Below, piece by piece: positions 34,238 to 41,661 of a stretch of DNA of 64,000 nt. The stretch is from Chloroflexota bacterium. GTDB lineage: Bacteria; Chloroflexota; Anaerolineae; DTLA01. The notes under the pieces are model-generated. The model saw only the letters and a list, made by a program, of their open reading frames with translations, did not search any database and was not told where the DNA came from. A program made the translations under genes and the position numbers. Within the stretch, counting starts at the first letter, position 1. The number at the start of each line of letters is the position of its first letter. Where the stretch lies: contig JADBJK010000011.1 of NCBI GenBank assembly GCA_014874485.1, positions 1 to 64,000 on the forward strand, in the 5' to 3' direction.

Positions 34238-34517
34238 CCGCATCCTCCTCCACATCCGTTACAACGATGGCCAAATCGGGGCAGTGGACGTCGCACCAGT
34301 GGCACGCCGTGCACTGATCCTCGTGGGCCACCACCGGCCTGCCGTCCTCGTCCATCTCGTACACGTGCTGCGGGCAGAACGCAATGCAGATGCCGCAGCC
34401 CTTGCACCAGTTGTCAAAGACGTGCACGCGGCCCCGACGCCGCTTCTTTCGCCCCGTGGGCGCGGGCGCAGTTTCCTCCGCCGCGACCGCCTGGGGGCTA
34501 TCCTGTTCCTCCGACAT
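34209..34517 (-). CDS. korD: Ferredoxin-like delta subunit (first kor set)
   Basis: A 102-residue 2[4Fe-4S] protein. The cysteine clusters are CKGCGICIAFCP and CTACHWCDVHCP. Both ends are low-complexity, with a basic N-terminal stretch (GRKKRRRGR). It passes electrons from the TPP centre to external ferredoxin. It is the first gene of korDABC, with AGGAGG before the ATG and a promoter at 34565-34592. Confidence 0.92.
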   Translation of the reverse strand: MSEEQDSPQAVAAEETAPAPTGRKKRRRGRVHVFDNWCKGCGICIAFCPQHVYEMDEDGRPVVAHEDQCTACHWCDVHCPDLAIVVTDVEEDADGGTTDAGQ

Positions 34518-34564
34518 CGTGTCTGCTCCTCCTGTTGTGCCTGGAAGTACAAAGGCCCAGGCCT

Positions 34565-34592
34565 ATTCTACGAGTTTGGCCGTTCGCGTCAA
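34565..34592 (-). promoter_or_regulatory. Promoter of korDABC (first set)
   Basis: TTGACG (34587-34592) and TAGAAT (34565-34570) are 16 bp apart on the minus strand, about 48 bp before the ferredoxin start. Confidence 0.7.
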
Positions 34593-34615
34593 GGTTGTGG
34601 GGTTCCCATACCACA

Positions 34616-34644
34616 TTGCCACCCCCGAAAAGGTGTGCTACAAT
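34616..34644 (+). promoter_or_regulatory. Promoter of the MNT antitoxin gene
   Basis: TTGCCA (34616-34621) and TACAAT (34639-34644) are 17 bp apart. This plus-strand promoter diverges from the korDABC promoter. Confidence 0.68.
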
Positions 34645-34698
34645 AAATGCGGAGTGGCGGGGCAAGCGCTCGCGTGAGTCTGTGAGAGGGGTCGTACT

Positions 34699-35037
34699 GT
34701 GGCAAATCTGGCGGACATCCTACCCATGCCCGAAATCGCCGAATTCTGCCGTCGGTGGAAAATCCGCGAATTGGCAGTGTTCGGCTCTGCCCTGCGCGCA
34801 GATTTCGGCCCACAGAGCGACATTGACCTCATTGTAACCTTTGTGGACGACGCCGACTGGAGTTTGCTTGACCACATCAGGATGCAGCAGGAACTCCAAG
34901 ACCTCCTCCAACGCGACGTTGACCTAATCACAAGGCGCGCGATAGAACAGAGCCGCAACTGGTTGCGCCGCAAGGAGATTATGAGCACGGCTTCTGTGAT
35001 CTTCCCTCAGTCTAGGGTGGCGTATGGGGCGAGATGA
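34699..35037 (+). CDS. MNT-type minimal nucleotidyltransferase (HEPN-MNT antitoxin)
   Basis: A 112-residue protein with the minimal nucleotidyltransferase site: GSALRADFGPQSDIDLIV (G29, S30, D41, D43) and a third carboxylate D75 in DVDLI. Such proteins adenylylate and silence their HEPN RNase partner in HEPN-MNT toxin-antitoxin pairs. The start is a GTG with GAGAGGGG upstream; an ATG nine codons later is possible. Base composition is less GC-rich than its neighbours, suggesting acquisition. The partner gene overlaps its 3' end but is damaged. Confidence 0.88.
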   Translation: MANLADILPMPEIAEFCRRWKIRELAVFGSALRADFGPQSDIDLIVTFVDDADWSLLDHIRMQQELQDLLQRDVDLITRRAIEQSRNWLRRKEIMSTASVIFPQSRVAYGAR

Positions 35038-35234
35038 GGCTACGCTGCTGGACATCGTGAACGCCGCACGGGCCGTCCTTGCATTCACGCAAGGTATACA
35101 GCAGCCCGACATACAGACGTCAAGACCCGGCGGCGGACTGGAACGAAGTGTGGCGAACCGCCACGGCAGACGTGCCTGACCTGCTGAACAAACTGGAGAT
35201 GCTGCTGGGGCAAGACAGCCAGCAAAACGAGTAG
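35024..35234 (+). pseudogene. HEPN (DUF86) toxin remnant
   Basis: Starting at an ATG overlapping the MNT gene by 14 bp, the frame reads MGRDEATLLDIVNAARAVLA, a typical DUF86 HEPN beginning. After about 27 codons the similarity jumps, one frame over, to DWNEVWRTATADVPDLLNKL, the family's C-terminal end, closing at a TAG at 35234. About 60 codons, including the whole central part with the RNxxxH RNase motif, are missing. The product would lack the catalytic residues. I read it as an internal deletion in a toxin gene, leaving the antitoxin intact. Confidence 0.78.
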
Positions 35235-35349
35235 CGCTCACCGCGCGAGAAGCGCCGCTCCTTGCGGTTTCGCGCGGCATGACTTCGCGCCGGGGCCGCG
35301 GGCGCGCTCGGGGGACACACAGCCTGGCTCGCGCCTGAACCCCCGGCCC

Positions 35350-35490
35350 CTACTTCCCCTCCCGCCCCGCCTTCAGCACGCGCACGCTGTTGCTGCGGCA
35401 CTTGGGGCACATGCGCTCCTTCTCGGGGTCGTGCTCGCCCTCCCACTCGTGCCCGCACCGCATGCACCGAAACCGCACCTTCTCCGCCAT
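35350..35490 (-). CDS. Small zinc-ribbon protein
   Basis: A 46-residue protein with two CxxC pairs: CMRCGHEW at residues 9-16 and CPKC at 28-31, followed by a basic tail. A strong Shine-Dalgarno (AGGAGGTGG) two bases before the ATG supports real translation despite its size. It is 96 bp downstream of hdrA, separated by a CACCGCAGAG-type repeat, and may be the last gene of that transcript. Role unknown; such ribbons bind zinc or an iron-sulfur centre or mediate protein contacts. Confidence 0.8.
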   Translation of the reverse strand: MAEKVRFRCMRCGHEWEGEHDPEKERMCPKCRSNSVRVLKAGREGK

Positions 35491-35513
35491 CGCCACCTCC
35501 TGCGCTTGCTATG

Positions 35514-35586
35514 TTCACCGCAGAGCACGCAGAGAACGCAGAGTTTATATGGTTTTCTCAGCGGTCTCTGTGGTCTCTGCGGTGAA
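35514..35586. repeat. CACCGCAGAG-type inverted repeat
   Basis: Ends TTCACCGCAGAG and CTCTGCGGTGAA are perfect complements enclosing AGAGAAC- and TCTCTG-rich sequence. The repeat ends at the base before the hdrA stop codon. Related copies are at 23622-23694 and 38045-38102. Confidence 0.85.
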
Positions 35587-37983
35587 TCACGCCTTTAGAA
35601 CTTCCATCGTGTACCGAATCTCCTCCGGCGTAACCGACGCGCGCAACTCCTCCATCTCGCGCATCGTCTTGGCCCACTTCTGCCCCTCTGCCGCGCTCAC
35701 CCACTCCAGTTGCAGCCGTTCGGGGCGAATCCCCAGTTTCTCCAGCCGGTCCCACAGGCGGTCCACCCGCCGCACCGTGTTGCGGTTCGCGTTGATGTAG
35801 TGGCAGTCGGCGTAGTGGCAGCCCGACACCAGCACCACCGGCGCGCCCTTGCGGAAGGCGTACAGCACGAAGTCCTCGTCCACGCGCCCGCTGCACATGG
35901 TGCGGATGACCCGCGCATTGGGCGGGTACGCCATGCGGCCCGTGCCCGCCGTGTCCGCCCCAGCGTAGGAGCACCAGTTGCACGCGAAGGCAACGATCTT
36001 GTCCTGCGGCCGGTTCTCCAGGATGGCGTCTATCATCGCGTAGATGGCCTGGTCCGAGAAGTGCCGCATCTGAATTGCGTTGAACTTGCACTCGGCCGCG
36101 CACGTCCCGCACCCCGCGCACGCCGCCGTTACCACCTTCGCGGGCGTCTTCGCCTTCACGTCCACCGTGATCGCACCATACGGGCACACCTTGGCGCACA
36201 GCCCGCAGAACTTGCACTTGTCGGGGTCCACCACCGCCGTGATGGCTTCCACGGCGATCTTGCTCTTGTTCAGCAGCACCTGTGCCCGCGCCGCCGCCGC
36301 GCTCGCCTGGGTTACACTGTCCTTGATGTCCTTGGGTGCCTCCACGCACCCCGCCAGGTACACGCCCTTGGTCGGCGTGTCCACGGGCTTCAGTTTCGGG
36401 TGCGACTCCATCAGGAAGCCGTCGCTCGTCCGCGAAAGGGTCAGCAACTGCCGCACCAGTTCCGTGTCGCCGCTGGGCACCGCGCCGATGGACAGCACGA
36501 TCATGTCGTGCTCGTGCTCCTCAATGCGATTGGCCGTCGTGTTCTCCACCACCACCCGCAGCGTCCCCGTGGCGGGGTCGCGGGTTACCTCGCCCGGCAG
36601 TCCGCGGATGTACCGCACCCCCGCCGCCTTGCTCCGCTTGTACAGGTCCTCAAACCCCTTGCCGAAGGCGCGGATGTCCATGTAGTACACCGTCAGGTCC
36701 ACGTCGGGGTAGTGATCCTTCAGCAGGAGCGTGTCTTTGATCGTGTTCATGCAGCAGATGTTGGAACAGTACGGGTTGCCCTTCTTCTCCGAGCGCGAGC
36801 CCACGCACTGGATGAACGCGATGCGGTGCGGGTGCTTGCCGTCGCTGGGCCGAATCAGATTCCCCTCTGTCGGGCCGCCCGCCGAGATGAGGCGCTCAAA
36901 CTCCATGCTGGTGATGACGTCCTCGTACCGCGTGTAGCCATACTCGTCCAATTCCGTCGGGTCATATGGCTCCATGCCAGTGGCCACGATGATCGCGCCC
37001 ACGTTGAGGTCCAGGATTTCGTCGCGCATGTCAAAGTCAATGCACTTCTTCTCGCACTTCTCCACGCACTTGCCGCAGGCAATGGGCACGTCGCCCAGGC
37101 ACTCTTGCATGTTGATGACATACGCCGACGGGACCGCCTGGGGGAACGGGATGTAGATGGCGCGGCGTGTGGACAGCCCCGCCTCAAACTCGTTGGGCAC
37201 CGCCACCGGGCACACCTTCGCGCAGTCGCCGCAGGCCGTGCACTCGTCCTCGCGCACGTACCGCGCCTTCTTCCGCACCTTCACCTTGAAGTTCCCCACG
37301 TACCCGGAAACGTCCTCTATCTCGCTGTAGGCCAGCAACTTGATCTTGGGATGTCGACCGACATCCATCATCTTCGGCCCGAGGATTCATATGGAACAGT
37401 CCATGGTGGGATAGGTCTTGTCCAACTGCGCCATAATCCCACCGATGGACGGCTTTTTCTCCACGAGATAGACCTGATGTCCGGCGTCGGCCAGGTCCAG
37501 GGCCGCCTGGATGCCCGCCACGCCGCCGCCGATGACCAGCGCCGCGTCGGTAACGGGGATGTGCTCCTCGTCCTGCGGGTAGAGCCAGCGCGCCCGCGCC
37601 ACGGCGGCCTTCACGATGTCCTTCGCCTTCTCCGTGGCCAACTGCGGCTCGCGGAAGTGCACCCACGAGCAGTGCTCGCGGATGTTCGCCATCTCCAGCA
37701 GGTAGGGGTTCAGGCCCACCGACTGGATGCAGGCGCGGAAGGTCGGCTCGTGCAGGCGCGGCGAGCACGAGGCCACCACCACGCGGTTCAGGCCGTGCTC
37801 CACCACCAGGCGCTTGATCTCCTGCTGGCCTGGGTCCGAGCAGGTGTACTTGTTCCGCGCCGCGACGACCACATCGCCCAGCGTGGCGGCGAACGCCCGC
37901 ACCTGCTCTGTGTCCACGCTCCCCGCGATGTTCGTGCCGCAGTCGCACACGAACACCCCTATACGCAGTTCCTCTCTCGGCAT
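35587..37983 (-). CDS. hdrA: HdrA-like selenoprotein with C-terminal MvhD domain (in-frame UGA read as Sec)
   Basis: Read through a UGA at 37387-37389, the frame gives a 798-residue heterodisulfide reductase A. Residues 7-21 hold the HdrA N-terminal cysteine motif ([14 protein letters not shown]); the FAD loop is [19 protein letters not shown]. Then comes the flavin-proximal motif, normally DCSICIL: here D-C196-S-I-Sec199-I-L-G-P-K. Downstream are several [4Fe-4S] clusters ([35 protein letters not shown]) and a fused MvhD domain ([21 protein letters not shown]). HdrA performs flavin-based electron bifurcation. Both halves are in the same frame, uninterrupted otherwise, and a SECIS-like hairpin follows the UGA. 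Sec in HdrA is known in some methanogens and bacteria. AAAGGAG precedes the ATG. Without Sec insertion a 198-residue fragment results. Confidence 0.88.
37349..37366 (-). promoter_or_regulatory. Bacterial SECIS-like hairpin in hdrA
   Basis: On the mRNA, GGAUGUC and GACAUCC form a perfect 7-bp stem closed by the loop GGUC. The stem begins 20 nt after the UGA and the loop 27 nt after it. Bacterial SECIS elements lie directly downstream of the UGA, and the E. coli fdhF element has the same GGUC apex. SelB binding is an inference. Confidence 0.75.
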
Positions 37984-38044
37984 GTGCGTCTCCTTTGAAT
38001 GCGAACGGCTTCTTCTACCAACTCACTCCTTCGGCCCCCTGGTC

Positions 38045-38102
38045 TCACCGCAAAGCCTGCGGTTGATTGCCCTCGGCGTTCTCGGCGCGCTCGGCGGTGA
38101 AA
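38045..38102. repeat. CACCGCAAAG-type inverted repeat (degenerate)
   Basis: TCACCGCAAAGC and GCTCGGCGGTGAA form imperfect outer arms between hdrA and the UbiA gene, related to the repeat at 35514-35586. Confidence 0.6.
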
Positions 38103-38111
38103 TTGCCCTAC

Positions 38112-39101
38112 TTATGTCAACCAACGCACCAGCCCGCCGATGAGCAGGCAGACCGACGCGAACAGTTCCAGCGCGAAGTGCACCTTGAACGTATTGAGCG
38201 TCAGTTCGTTGATGCCGTCGCCCTCGTACCCGCGTGCTGCCATCTTGCGGAAGTTGTCCACCGCCGTCGGCAGCGCAAACGCCAGCGGGATGAGCGCCGC
38301 GTACACCGGCACGCCCCACGCCCACGCCGTCGCCATCGCCGCCAGCGAGATGACCAGGTTCACGCGGTAGAGCACCGACGCCCGCTCCGGCCCCAGCACC
38401 ACCAGCCACGTGCGCTTGCCCGACTGGGCGTCGGTCCGCCGGTCGGCGTACTCGTTGGCCAGGATCACGTTCAGTATGGACAGCGCCAGCGCGATGCACA
38501 GGGGAACCAGCGCGGGAGAGAAGCGCCCCGCCTGCAGATAGTACCCCGAGATCACCGTCAGCGCGCCGGAACACGTGGCGATGACCAGTTCTCCCATGCT
38601 GTGGTACACCAGCATCAGCGGCTTGCCGGTGTAGAACCAACCGGCCAGCGCGCCGAACAGCCCCAGCGGGATAGTCCACGGGCCGGTGTGCAGCAGGAAC
38701 CGCAGTGACAGCCCCAGCGGCAGCGCCGCCACCAGCAGCCCCACCGCGAAGTACAGCGCCCGCTTGCGGTTCGTGATCTTGTTCTCCACCAGCACGCGGA
38801 TGCCGCCCGAATAGGCGCTGAACTCCCAGTTGTTCAAATCGGTCTCGTAGTCAAAATACGTGTTGCCCGCGTTCACGGCCCCAACGATGAGAAACACCGT
38901 TACCGACGACACGATGAAGACCGGCCAGTTGAACTGCCCCGTCTCAAAGTAGGCCAGCACCGCGCCCAGCGCGAACGGCAGCGACGCGGACAGAATGATG
39001 AACCGCGCCACCATGATCTCGTAGAACGCTCGGGCACTGTCCGGCTCAATCCCATCTAGCCGCTGCCTGTAGTATCGGTGAACTTCCTCAAAGGTCGGCA
39101 T
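38112..39101 (-). CDS. UbiA-family prenyltransferase
   Basis: A 329-residue integral membrane prenyltransferase. The first prenyl-diphosphate motif is NAGNTYFDYETD (N80, D84, D88) and the second is NEYADRRTDAQSGKRT. About eight hydrophobic helices follow the UbiA/MenA pattern. It attaches a polyprenyl chain to an aromatic or other acceptor, for example in menaquinone synthesis. No other quinone gene is in the window. The radical SAM gene lies 25 bp upstream in the same direction, so the pair may share a pathway. ATG at 39101 is favoured by GGAGAAGGGG. Confidence 0.87.
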   Translation of the reverse strand: MPTFEEVHRYYRQRLDGIEPDSARAFYEIMVARFIILSASLPFALGAVLAYFETGQFNWPVFIVSSVTVFLIVGAVNAGNTYFDYETDLNNWEFSAYSGGIRVLVENKITNRKRALYFAVGLLVAALPLGLSLRFLLHTGPWTIPLGLFGALAGWFYTGKPLMLVYHSMGELVIATCSGALTVISGYYLQAGRFSPALVPLCIALALSILNVILANEYADRRTDAQSGKRTWLVVLGPERASVLYRVNLVISLAAMATAWAWGVPVYAALIPLAFALPTAVDNFRKMAARGYEGDGINELTLNTFKVHFALELFASVCLLIGGLVRWLT

Positions 39102-39126
39102 GTCCCCTTCTCCGTGTTGCACAAGA

Positions 39127-40047
39127 TCAGGCTACGATGCGGAACAGGCGAAATGCCTCAAGGATGGCCGACGGCGAACCGTTGTACACGGCCTGCACCT
39201 CGGCCATGACGCCATACCCACAGTTCTCGCAGATGCGCGGGTCCACCAACCGCGCCCCGCACCCCTCCACGACCATGCCGTTGGGGTGGGCCAGGTGAAT
39301 CAGCCAGTGGGTCTTGTTCCACCCAGGCTTCAGCATCAAGCGGAACGCCGTCTCCGAGTTCAGGATGGGGTACCCCTGGCGCTTCAGCGCGATGATGCGC
39401 TCCACCGCCGCTGCCCGCTGCGCGTAATCCAGCGTGTGCTCCTCCACGCCTGGGTACGGAATCTGGAAGTTGACCGAGATGCCCTTGATGCGCGGCATCG
39501 CCTCCACGATGTTGCGCACGTTGGCTTCCAGGTCGTGCACGTTGATCTTGGACAGCGTGATGTTGGCGTACATGTTCGGGTTCTGGCTCTCGGCCACGTT
39601 CTTCGCCATGGTGGCGTAACTGCCCTTGCCGCGCACCTGGTCGTGCACGTCGGGAGAACCGTCCACGCTGATCCACACCAGGTCGCACGGGTTGTCAATC
39701 GGCAGAATCGCATTCGTTACGCAGGCCACCTTGTAGAACCGCTTCTTGGCATCCCGCACCAGATCGTTGAAGCGGTAGTCGCCATCGTGCCACAGGGTTG
39801 GCTCGCCGCCCTGCAGGAACAGGATGCGCACGCCGCGGTCCAGAAAGGACTGCATCATCTCTTCCAACTGCGCCCGCGTCAGGTGCTCGCGGGGAATCTC
39901 CGAGCCGACATACGGGCAATGCGCGCAGGCCAGGTTGCAGTACGACGTGATGTTGATGCCGCCCACCAGCGGGTCTCGCTTCCCCAGCACCCGCGTGCGG
40001 ACAAAGTAGCGGGCGTAGTGGCCCAGTTCGCTGAATTGTACGTTCAC
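39127..40047 (-). CDS. Radical SAM protein, substrate unknown
   Basis: A 306-residue radical SAM enzyme with the cluster motif C37-x3-C41-x2-C44 in SYCNLACAHCPY. QGGEPTLWHDGD and the ISVDGSPDVHDQVRG segment complete the half-barrel. Near the C-terminus, EGCGARL and ICENCGYG could bind a further cluster (shortened SPASM-like). The start is a GTG with CGGAGGA upstream; no ATG fits. It lies between HdrCB and UbiA genes and is probably cotranscribed with UbiA. The reaction cannot be named from the sequence. Confidence 0.85.
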   Translation of the reverse strand: MNVQFSELGHYARYFVRTRVLGKRDPLVGGINITSYCNLACAHCPYVGSEIPREHLTRAQLEEMMQSFLDRGVRILFLQGGEPTLWHDGDYRFNDLVRDAKKRFYKVACVTNAILPIDNPCDLVWISVDGSPDVHDQVRGKGSYATMAKNVAESQNPNMYANITLSKINVHDLEANVRNIVEAMPRIKGISVNFQIPYPGVEEHTLDYAQRAAAVERIIALKRQGYPILNSETAFRLMLKPGWNKTHWLIHLAHPNGMVVEGCGARLVDPRICENCGYGVMAEVQAVYNGSPSAILEAFRLFRIVA

Positions 40048-40114
40048 CCCAGGTCCTCCGTGAGTTAGGATGAGTGTAAGGATGAGACACTTATGCACAG
40101 GCTGTGCGAATTGA

Positions 40115-41254
40115 TCATATGTCTGCGAGCGCATCCGCCAGGACGCAGACCAAATCGCGGACGGCCACCCGCGGCCCCGACGCCGAAGTCGGTCCGCTCA
40201 TGGCGCAGGTGAAGTGAATCTGGCACTTGGGGCAGGCCGTTACCATCGCTTCGGCTCCCGCAACCAGGGCCTCGCCGATGCGCTCGTCCTGGAGCGCCTT
40301 CGCCACCTGCCCGCATTGCGTCCATACGCTGGTCCCGCAGCACAGCGCCCGCTCGCGCGCGTGCTCCATCTCCCGCAACTCGGCGGCGGCCTGGAGCACC
40401 GCGCGGGGCGCGTCGTACTCGCCGCCGTGCCGCCCCAGCCGACAGGGGTCGTGGAACGCCACAGGCAACGCGCCCTTGCGGAAGGCTATCTTCCCATCGG
40501 CCAGCGCCTGCGCCAGCACCTGCGAGATGTGGAGCACCTCCACCTTCAGGCCGCACGCTTCGGGGTAGTCCAACTTCAGCGTGCGGTAGCACTCGGCGCA
40601 GGACGTAACGATGCGGCGAATCCCCGCCTGGGCGAACAGCGCCGCGTTCAGGCTCGCCAGTTTGCGGAACCCCTCCGCATCGCCCGCCCACAGCAAATCG
40701 TGCCCGCAGCACCGCTCGTCGGCCAGCACCCGCGGCGCGATGCCCATATGGTTGAGCAACCGCACGGTGCTCTGGGCGATGGCCACTCCCTCAAACCCCT
40801 GCGCGCGGAACATCACGTCGTAGTGCGGCAGGCACCCCACGAAGTACAGGGTGTCCCCATCGGCGGACACCTGCAGGTCGTCCGTGAGCCAATCCAGGCG
40901 GTTCTGACGCAAACCCGGCTCCTGCATCAGGCGCATCCAGGCGAAAATCGCATCGCCATGAGTGCACGCCCCAGCGTTGCCCGACTCCCTCGCCAGCGCG
41001 CGCACGTCGCGGGCGAACTCCGAAAAGTGCACGTCGCCGGGGCACAGCGCGCTGCACCGCAAGCACGTGAGGCACTTCCACACCTCGTCGCCGCCGAGCC
41101 ACGTGCTTGGGTCATCGTTCACGGCGCGCTCCACCAGGCGGCGCGGCGAGAATCCCGCGTCCTTCCTGGCGACAGGGCAGACCGCCGTGCACTTCCCGCA
41201 ACTCAGGCACAGATAGGCGCGGTTCTCTCGGAGTGCTGTCTCCAGTGCGTTCAT
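40115..41254 (-). CDS. HdrC-HdrB fusion, iron-sulfur heterodisulfide-reductase-like subunit
   Basis: A 379-residue fusion. The HdrC part (1-110) carries two [4Fe-4S] sites, CLSCGKCTAVCP and CLTCLRCSALCPGD. The HdrB part has two cysteine-rich CCG domains: ERCCGHDLLWAG with SCAECYRTL, and ALCCGTSVWTQCG with ACPKCQIHF. These hold the noncubane clusters that reduce disulfides in methanogens. In non-methanogens the electron acceptor is usually unknown. It starts one base after mvhD with GGAGGACG, so HdrCB, MvhD and the HdrA-type fusion form one expression unit. Confidence 0.9.
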   Translation of the reverse strand: MNALETALRENRAYLCLSCGKCTAVCPVARKDAGFSPRRLVERAVNDDPSTWLGGDEVWKCLTCLRCSALCPGDVHFSEFARDVRALARESGNAGACTHGDAIFAWMRLMQEPGLRQNRLDWLTDDLQVSADGDTLYFVGCLPHYDVMFRAQGFEGVAIAQSTVRLLNHMGIAPRVLADERCCGHDLLWAGDAEGFRKLASLNAALFAQAGIRRIVTSCAECYRTLKLDYPEACGLKVEVLHISQVLAQALADGKIAFRKGALPVAFHDPCRLGRHGGEYDAPRAVLQAAAELREMEHARERALCCGTSVWTQCGQVAKALQDERIGEALVAGAEAMVTACPKCQIHFTCAMSGPTSASGPRVAVRDLVCVLADALADI

Positions 41255-41255
41255 G

Positions 41256-41660
41256 CTACGTCCTCCGACCGTCCACAAGCCCGCGCGCGAAGGATGCGAT
41301 GCGTTCGGCGCAGGCGGTCGCGCTCCCCTCGGGAACCGAATCCACCGCCAGGCGCGTCGGTGCGATGCCGAGCAGGTGCAGCAGATCCGACGCCTGCCGC
41401 GCCAGGGCCTGGGCATGTTCCCCGCCCACGCCGTAATGGCAGCGGTCGGGTGCGCAACCCAGCGCCAGGACGCCATCCGCGCCCGCCTGGAATGCCTTGA
41501 GAATCAACCCCGCGTGAAGCCGTGCCAGGCAAGGCAGGCGCACGACGCGCACCTGCGCATCCAGACCTTGCCGTGCCCGCCCCAGTTCCTCCAGGCCGCG
41601 GTATCCCTCCCAGTTGCATGCGAAGACCACAACGCGCGGATGGTTGGTGTGTGCGGTCAT
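41256..41660 (-). CDS. mvhD: MvhD/FrhD-like iron-sulfur subunit
   Basis: A 134-residue protein of the methyl-viologen-reducing hydrogenase delta family, which passes electrons into HdrA through a [2Fe-2S] centre. The first motif reads FACNWEGYRG, where the family (and the copy fused to hdrA at 35587) has [10 protein letters not shown], so one conserved cysteine is replaced by glutamate. PCLARLHAGLILKAFQAGADG and LGCAPDRCHYGVG are otherwise normal. The start is one base after the preceding stop. Cluster binding may differ from the standard subunit. Confidence 0.87.
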   Translation of the reverse strand: MTAHTNHPRVVVFACNWEGYRGLEELGRARQGLDAQVRVVRLPCLARLHAGLILKAFQAGADGVLALGCAPDRCHYGVGGEHAQALARQASDLLHLLGIAPTRLAVDSVPEGSATACAERIASFARGLVDGRRT

Positions 41661-41661
41661 C

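Noticed and set aside
37387-37389. hdrA as a pseudogene split by a stop codon
   Set aside because: The stop falls exactly on the Cys/Sec position of the family motif, both sides are in frame and intact, and a SECIS-like hairpin follows. Sec is the better reading.
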